Part shown: piece after piece, positions 57,004 through 64,000 of the stretch
Numbering within the stretch: position 1 is the stretch's first letter
How the letters are laid out: every line of letters begins with the position of its first letter
Assembly: GCA_024516155.1 (NCBI GenBank)
Contig: JAJJXM010000032.1
Coordinates: 434,001 to 498,000, forward strand
Source: Pyronema omphalodes
Taxonomy: Eukaryota > Ascomycota > Pezizomycetes > Pezizales > Pyronemataceae
DNA length: 64,000 nucleotides
Direction: 5' to 3'
The notes under the pieces: generated by a model
The model's database searches: none
The model's input: the letters and a program-made list of their open reading frames with translations, nothing else
What the model was told of the DNA's origin: nothing
Translations under genes and position numbers: made by a program

Positions 57004-60000
57004 TGGATGTTGATAATGGCTTAGGGTGCAGAAAGGTTGGTGCTATAATGCTGCTGATACTGGCGGGGGATGGATTTTGATATCTTTGGTACAGGGAAGT
57101 GGAATTGATATTTAAACCACCGCAACCAAATTGTGCTTTCTTTGTGATTGGTGGAAAAGTACGTAAACTGTCTGAGGTCAGGTAGTGATTAAATGCCGTT
57201 AATCAATTGTGCTGGTATGTTGGAAGCAGAGGACATGAAAGCCGTATAAGAATCACAGGAGTATGATCCAGAGATGACGACGAGGAACCATAGGTGATTT
57301 TGCTAACCCTCACTGGTTTTAAGTTTGTCATATAATTATAAATTCATGGCTCGCGATTAGGTACACTTACTATATGCAATGTCCTCTGCCTTTTCTTATT
57401 CCTCGTAAAACTTCTCCTTCGCTCTCTAGAGAATGATAACAAAAGCTTTCGGTATTACGTTTACGTTTATGTCTTTCTACTACTGTTGGGTTATCCATAT
57501 TGCCCTTCGGTAATAGGTATTGACATTCCGTCCTTCTCCTAGCGTCCTGCTGCACTTTGTCCTGTACCTTTTCCGTCAAATATCATTAGATCATGAAGGT
57601 ACAAATTCATTAACCAGAAACATTTCCAAGCGGTTCATCAGCAACAACTATTATCCTCCTGTACGTCCGTCCTTCCGATCAAACAACATGTCCCGATACA
57701 GCTCCTGTCAACAGGATGTCAATTAAGCCAAAGTTCATTAATGCACTACTTAAGTCTTCATAGACACCCAACCATGCTCCCAGGTTTATTTGAACTCCTC
57801 TAAATAAACTCATGTAGTCTAATTTACCACCAACCTGGCATTTATCGTCCACTTCTCACCAATCTCCAATCAATTCGGATCATCTACCTTGCCAATTAAG
57901 GGCTAATACAATAACAATTCGAACCCCACCAGCGAAATACAACAGCTCTGATATTCTCAGAGACTCAAAGTACAAAACCAAAAACACTATGCCCTCGATA
58001 TCTTCGTCTTCTCTGGGAAGTTCCGCATCACTCTTGGTCTGTATTCTACGCCTTCACGTGACACTTTAACTTGATATCCATCAGCTTTTCTTCTGCATAT
58101 TTTGCAGCAGTGTCAAACTTAGCGGAATACCAGAGATTCTCGGTCTCTTCCATATGAAAAGAATGGATAGGAGCCATTCAATGATCGAAGTTAAGTACGG
58201 AAAAATATCCAGTCTTTTTCTTAATATCGATGCCAAGCCAGCGTGTATTCATCGTTTTGTAGTTAACGACATACAAAGTTTCCAGCCTAGCAAAATCTAC
58301 CCTGTCATTTCTGGACATCCGGCCGACATCCAGTCAAACCGGAATGATTGAAGCTTAGAATTCTTAACGACATCTTCGTAAATTCTGTTATATATATTCG
58401 GCATTTCAAATCTTGAAAAGTGCATATGTATTCTGACATAACAGCTGCCCGTATTCCTGTTTCAAGTCTAATAAACTCCATGTGGAATGTTCTAAGTTAT
58501 TGGTAGTGAGAAAGGTAAATATCCGAGACTAAACATGATGCTTCGGTCATATCATGGATCAGCTATGTGAATCTAAATACTTATCCTCAGATCCGGCGGT
58601 TTAAGAAAATAGTGAACTGCTTAAGGTGCTTTGTAGTATGCAATAACTAGACTATCCTAAAACAGTACTGTATGGAAATACTTAATGATTGACATACTGC
58701 GGAACTTGGGAGTTGAGTTTCATGTTTCATGTTTCATGTTTTGAAACTTGGAAACGTTTGGTGAAGGGAAGAAATCAGCTGGCTGGTAACGAAACACAGT
58801 GTCAATTTCTGTACGGTTTTCAATATTGAGACTTGTTTTGATTACTGAGGAGAGTGTCTTGGAAGTCAGAGGATTCTAAAAATAGTTGTAGTCATTGGTT
58901 ATCTAATCAAAACCCCCCATCAGCAGCTCGGTCGGACTGTACTATGTATATCACGAAGCCCAGGCCAGGCTTGAGCCTCGTTCAGCTCGAGCTAAGCGGA
59001 CCAGGCTACCGTCAATACCATATTTTCCTCTGGTTTCAGACTTTTAATCATAGGATTATTTGGCCGGAAGTATTGGGAAAACAATGCTTGATATGTTCCG
59101 TTACGGTAGCTAGCAAGTGAGAGCCGATGTCTGGTTTATCATCGATATGCACTGTGCAGCTTCTCGGCATGCCGAAAGTAATTCGTCAGGATTCACTTGC
59201 ATTATTTCATCCAACAATGGCATTCAATTAATTCTATGCTGTAGCCTGAAAAAAACAGATGATCAGACTGAGTAGACTGGGCAAGTTAGTTACTTTGTAC
59301 CCATTGTCGGTTAAAGTAATCCAAGATAAGTTCAATGTTACGGTAATATTAGTAGCCAATTAAAGATATTATTCCTCTCTCAATGCGTTTAAAAAAATTT
59401 CAGGCTAACATTCTTCCGTCTTTGGGATTTCTTACCGTCCGCTAACCAAAAGATATTCCCACTGTAAATAACGTATTATAAAGTCTTCAACCCCATGAAC
59501 CTCTCCAACTAAATCTTGAAACGTGGAAATCGAGAATTTCTCAGGAGTATATAGGATTGAATGAAACGCGGGTGACCGAGATTGAAGACAGAATGATGAA
59601 AACTAGACCTGTCGACTATCTGGATTAGAACAATGGAAGAAGTAGTCATCAGTAAGTATATCAATTTTGTATATAAGGGTGTCGTTTACTGAGTATTCTG
59701 AGGACCTTAGAGGATTTGGGTATTCATTTTGATGGATAACATTACTGTTAACTGTCTATCTGAATTATCTTAATTCCCAGTAAATATTGATCAATCTGTA
59801 TCATATAATGCACCATAATATATTACAAATATGCAGTGGCGGTAGACCGAGGTGCTTAACTGAAGGGTTGAAACTATATCCGACCCTCACGTCGATACCC
59901 GCGTAATTAAAAACGATTCGTTCGCAGTTTCCTGAGTTTTGTTGATTAATCCACCACTCAGCTTTGCCCAGCGTGGTTGACCGTTGGTCAGTGTTGTCAG

Positions 60001-60483
60001 TGCCTTACCTTTAATGTTTATTTACAGACGGGCATATATATTGCATGCATTTCGGGATGCAGGATACCGTGCGGATCAATTCCAGAATGTTCTTTGTTAT
60101 TTTGTGTTTTGTTCTTTACTGATGTTTGCTTTTGCACTTTGTCGCAGACGACCCCCCCCCCCCCCACCCCCCCCCCCCCCCAAATTGAACCCTGGACGTT
60201 TGATAAAGTTTGTAATTCCTACTTGCGACGCTTAACAAACTATAGAATCCTGCACTCACTCAGAAAACTGCAATTCATATACCCTGCTCTGGAGAGAAAG
60301 AACTTTCAACACCTCATAGACCCCCAAAAGCTCAGCAAACTTCCACCCAATCCAACAGCTTCCTCCCACAGCCCCATCACTCGTCACTGTTCGACCCCAA
60401 GCACGAAGTCAACTTCCACCAACTTCCACCAACAACCTCCATATCCTCCTAGACAACTTCAACGACAACCACCTCAGTTGACA
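57004..60483. other. AT-rich interval with no confident gene
   Basis: No gene or RNA recognised over about 3.4 kb; open frames are short and isolated. A C-rich tract (14 and 15 C around one A, 60152-60181) sits about 300 bases before the next start codon, and the pyrimidine-rich 60290-60483 stretch is probably the promoter or leader of that gene. Confidence 0.5.
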
Positions 60484-62774
60484 ATGGTTTGCGTCTACGA
60501 GTACGAAGGACCTGCTCCTGAGCCTCCTGGAGGACTTTCTCGTGAGTACTTCTTTGTCTTTTCTTTATTCCTGGGCTTCCGCTGTGTCCAATTTCTCCGC
60601 CAAAACTTTTCCCGGATCAGTTCCAGACATCTTGAGATAAATCAGCTAACGACGAACTCTCCAGCGGATTACAATCCCGCAACAGCCTTCCAAGAGCGAA
60701 CTTGCCGTACGATTCCTCTTGCCCATTGCAATTTCCTCGGGCGAGTCCTTTTTCCTGGCGAATCCAAGAGCTCTCTGCGACTATCCTACTTTACTCAGTA
60801 AGCTCTCCTACACTTCTACCTCTCCGGAGCCGTGAAGCTCTCAAGCAGAGCTTTATAGCTTCTGTCTTTTTTTTTTCAGAATAACTGTTCATTCGTCGAA
60901 ATATCCACTGTGGTTTTGCTTTTGAAAGCCGATCCCTTGTGATAACTTTCTTCTACTACTCTGCGTCCTCTTTGGCCTCGCACTAACTCCCTTCTCCTAG
61001 GCCCCAAGTCCTGAGCTTAATCTATCCCCCGCACCCATCAACCGAGAAGCTCAAGCTCTCCTGTGCAGCTACTCACTTACACATACGTCGCGAAGGCTAC
61101 GTCCTCTTTATTACTCTTCCACTTGAGCACTGCGACTTTGCTCGTGCAGCCCCCCACAAGACGGCCGACTACTTCGCCTGTCCCGAATTCCGTCGCTCGG
61201 TTATTAGCGACGCAAAGGGATGTGATACTCTAGAGCTTGTTTGCCATGTTCTCCCCAACAGTGCAGCCGAAGAAGGATCCGCAGAAAGACTCGCTCACCA
61301 GTTTGCCGAGTTCGTGGAAGTTGCCTCTAAGGGAACCCCTCCAAAGTTTGTCAAACAGTCAGATTGCTGGATCAAGATGAAAGCTAAGAGAGATGAGCTG
61401 TTGGCTAAGAAGGCATTGGGAGAAGTTAACTGGAGAGGATTTGTGGAAAGGGGTGGAAAACCTACTCCAACTACTACGCTTGAGAGAAGAATCACGCTGG
61501 CCGCAAAACCTTCTTTCAAACCCAGACCTACGAAGCAAGCAGTTGAGGAAGAGGCGGAGGATGACGATGATACACCCGCGAAACCATACCCGGAGTTCGT
61601 CCTCACAGAGGAGGAGAAAGAAGAAATTATCAGAAAAGCACTGAAGATGAAGGCGGAACATTATCGATTCCTTCCTGTGAAGAACGAGACCAACAAACCG
61701 CAACTCACTGACCATGTGCAAATAAAGAATGCCTATAGGCCTTTCTTCGAGCGAACTTCACCACGCCCGGATGACAGAATGGAAGAAAATTACCACCCCT
61801 ATGAGAGAAGAACGGATACCTATCGCCCCCCATCTCAGCGAATTGACAGCTATCGCCCTTGTTCTCATGGAAGCGGAGGCCGTGAAGGCAGTGGATCCGG
61901 AGGAAGTTCCTACCGACCCAACACCCCCAAGCCGAACCGGGGAAATCAACAACCGCTATCATGGCGTCGCAAATCTGGAGAGCCCGACAAAAGAGAAATC
62001 ACCTGGCCTGCTGAGGTTCTTAGGGATATGGTCCCTAAGGATACGAGTAGCAATTACAGCATGCGCGAGGATGGTGAGATCCGTGGAGTCGATGCAGGGG
62101 CTTGGAGACGCAACCCCGTTTCTCCTCCTATGGGGCAACAGAGGGACCGGAATTCTCCCAGGACTGCAGTAAGGCCTGAGTCAAGAAGTCCTACTAAGGC
62201 TGCATCCAGAACTACTTTAAGGACCCCTCCCAAGTCAGTCAGTCCTAAATATCGTTCCACCGCACGTATCGAGAAACGTACTTCAATCGAACGCGAACGT
62301 AACGTTGGGTCTCCCAATAAATCAGCACAATCAGTCACTTCCCCCAAAGCCACTTATGAAGACAAACGCGATGAATCTCGTGATTCATATATTCCTCAAA
62401 ACGAGTGCAACGAGGAGATTGATGATGAGATTATGGAGCTCTTCGAAGGAGAGATCCAGCATGAATGGAAGGATAACTACGTTACCGAGGACGAAAGGGA
62501 TGATGTTGCACCGCTCGCAGACTGGATGCTGCCCGACGAGAGGGATGAGACCCCTCCCCCAAAGGCAGGTGACGCCCCTAAACTTTTTACTAGCAAGGCT
62601 TCTCCCAAGGTTTCCGCCATGGCCAAGGTTGAAAAAAATAAGGTTACAAAGCGCAAGGTTGAGAAGCCCAAGCACCCAAGATACCCTAATATCTCCTGGG
62701 ACGATGATAAGTGGCAAAGGGTTGATACTGCAAAGTCTACTGAAGCACCATCTAAATCCTACTATGGTATGTAA
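60484..62774 (+). CDS. Hypothetical protein, folded N-terminus and long disordered tail
   Basis: Three exons (60484-60541, 60665-60797, 61001-62774) with introns of 123 and 203 nt give 654 residues. I do not recognise the family. Residues 1 to about 190 look folded, with strand-like segments (RTIPLAHCNFLGRVLFPGE, LKLSCAATHLHIRREGYVLF, CDTLELVCHVLP) and several cysteines. A helical basic stretch follows (CWIKMKAKRDELLAKKALGEVNW). From about 240 on it is polar and disordered: acidic patches, then YRP(P/C/F)-type repeats (YRPFFER, TYRPPSQR, SYRPCSHG, SYRPNTPK), then Lys/Arg/Ser/Pro-rich stretches and a conserved-looking end, HPRYPNISWDDDKWQRVD. It has no membrane span or signal peptide. A nuclear or RNA-associated role is only a guess. 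A second TTTCAG acceptor near 60880 could produce an alternative form but breaks the frame. Confidence 0.65.
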
Positions 62775-62804
62775 GCAAGCCGCTGATACCGTGAGGTCGA
62801 TTGT

Positions 62805-62824
62805 GGGGGGGGGGGGGGGGGGGG
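62805..62824 (+). repeat. Poly-G tract (20 G)
   Basis: A run of 20 guanines, 31 bases after the stop codon of the gene ending at 62774, so probably within its 3' UTR. The following 62825-63507 interval has no recognised gene. Confidence 0.85.
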
Positions 62825-63507
62825 TTACATGGTTGTTTTTCCCACGCTCGAGGGGGTTTTTTTTGACTGCATAAAGGTCAAAGCCGTAAGTTGTGATGGC
62901 AGCATCAGATACCAGAGTTCAAGAAATTGTTTGGGTCTATTGTGTTTTCTTTTTCATCGTGTCGTATCTATTATTTGTCTTCTGTCATACCATTTCATTT
63001 AGGCTTGAGCCCACGTGGGTAGACACGGATATATCGGCGATGAGATATCTTTTTTTTTCTTCAGCATGTTTTTTCTCCATCTAAAAGGGTACAACAGACA
63101 AACACCTATGTGTACATAAGCTATAGGTTGCTTAGAATTCTTGTCAAGCCGTTCCTATGTATGATATCACTAGAGTACATGGCAATACCTGCGGGTAGTA
63201 AATCTCATTTGATACCTCATACTCATTGAATTTTGCGAAAACCCTCTTTGAGAGCAGGATGTGCTTGGAGGGTCTAGTGTGGAGGGTTTTTCATGAGCTC
63301 GGAATCCAAAAAAAAGGTGTATCTGGGATAAACGGGTCAAGAGTAGAGGGGGCATGCAGACGCTGATAGGCCATGCATAATAGGTTTCAGCCCTACGTAG
63401 ATCATCTATGCAACAAAAATCATTCTGTCTCACCTTCTCTACGATAGTGGCCTAATTGAGCGCTCCAGCGGCGCTATGAAGCGGAGAAAAAATTTTAAAA
63501 AGAATGT

Positions 63508-63607
63508 TGACGGAAGTGGGACTTGAACCCACGCTCAGTTTCCCGAACCAGGAATCGATATTAAGGTAACCTTAACCTGGCGCCATAACCAACTCGGCCA
63601 TCCCGCC
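63508..63607 (-). tRNA. tRNA-Leu(AAG) with 16-nt intron
   Basis: A class II cloverleaf on the minus strand. The acceptor GGCGGGA pairs with TTCCGTC, the D arm contains GGCCGAGTTGGTTATGGC, and the anticodon stem CCAGG/CCTGG encloses TTAAGG with anticodon AAG. A 16-nt intron (63569-63554) follows the base after the anticodon and contains CCTTAA, complementary to the anticodon region as expected of tRNA introns. A long variable arm and the T arm GTGGG-TTCAAGT-CCCAC follow, and the discriminator is A. The mature length is 84. Confidence 0.95.
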
Positions 63608-63857
63608 TATTTATACTAATTGAAAAATAAAAGTAATATAAAATGTTAGTGTTCTTCTGGAATCGTTCCATCTGATGAATATTCACCGCCTGCGAAATAC
63701 TACAGCTGCAAAACGGCCATGCCTTCCCATCCTTCAATTCTCCACCATCCTTCACCATCCTCCACCGTACTCTACGTCCCTCATACATCGCACGACACAA
63801 CTCAACACCGAACCTTTGAACACCATCACAAATAAGCCTCGCCCCTTCCCCATCACA

Positions 63858-64000
63858 ATGAACTCCGCCTCTAGCGGCCTGCTCGTCACTTCACTCGCTC
63901 GTTTTTTACCCGCACCCAAAGTCACTCGCCGCCGATCACCGCGCCGACAAAGCTCCCCCTCCCGCCAAGTCCAACAAATCTCATCAACCCCTCACCTTGG
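63858..64000 (+). CDS. Possible gene start, cut by window end
   Basis: An ATG at 63858 opens a frame that stays open to the window end (47 complete codons). The peptide begins MNSASSGLLVTSLARFLPAP and continues with many Arg and Ser residues (TRRRSPRRQSSPSRQ), which could be a mitochondrial targeting sequence or a disordered basic start. A pyrimidine-rich leader precedes it. The family cannot be told from this fragment. Confidence 0.4.
   Translation, partial: MNSASSGLLVTSLARFLPAPKVTRRRSPRRQSSPSRQVQQISSTPHL

Noticed and set aside
59977..60801. A single 274-codon frame as the start of the 60.5-kb gene
   Set aside because: It runs through a poly-C tract and through the first intron; the spliced model from 60484 is in frame and reads better.

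Overview
The window looks like nuclear DNA of a filamentous ascomycete (Pezizomycotina). Genes are interrupted by short GT-AG introns, mostly 47-100 nt, with fungal branch sites (CTAAC/CTGAC/CTAAT). Conserved products include Thg1, a Tti2-like protein, a Munc13-type C2/MHD protein, a UPF0658 Golgi membrane protein and an F-box protein. The genus cannot be told from this sequence alone. All exon structures were worked out by hand from frame, splice sites and family resemblance.

Layout. 0-4.3 kb: no convincing gene. 4.46-5.57 kb (+): secreted alpha/beta-hydrolase. 5.6-8.5 kb: degenerate tandem copies of a ~430-490 bp non-coding unit, including a copy of the esterase 3' flank. 8.56-9.46 kb (-): THG1, the tRNA-His guanylyltransferase. 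10.68 kb (+): tRNA-Cys, followed by a ~190 bp duplicated segment. 12.5-14.15 kb (-): arrestin-like protein. 18.8-20.8 kb (+): F-box protein, bracketed by two direct copies of a LINE-like 3' end. 23.3-27.4 kb (-): 1356-residue MHD1-C2-MHD2 protein. 32.0-33.7 kb (-): eight-span UPF0658 protein in five exons. 34-52 kb: a long tract dominated by tandem repeats (units of 5, 6, 7, 9 and 10 bp), holding only one confident gene, an HMG-box protein at 44.3-45.95 kb (-), plus two hAT relics in opposite orientation at 38.3 and 50.5 kb. 52.7-54.3 kb (+): TTI2-like gene. 56.7-57.0 kb (+): small acidic protein. 60.5-62.8 kb (+): unrecognised 654-residue, largely disordered protein. 63.5 kb (-): intron-containing tRNA-Leu(AAG). 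63.86 kb to the end (+): possible start of another gene.

The genes are scattered housekeeping or regulatory loci (tRNA maturation, PIKK assembly, chromatin, membrane traffic, ubiquitin-ligase adaptors), not a pathway cluster. The unusual part is the intergenic DNA: six unrelated 9-bp-period arrays within 14 kb, long poly-G/poly-C runs, a TA-flanked pogo/Fot1-like MITE, inverted hAT relics with CAGACCTCCC-type ends, and an 8-bp microsatellite split by a LINE-like insertion. I found no clear new enzymatic or defence system.
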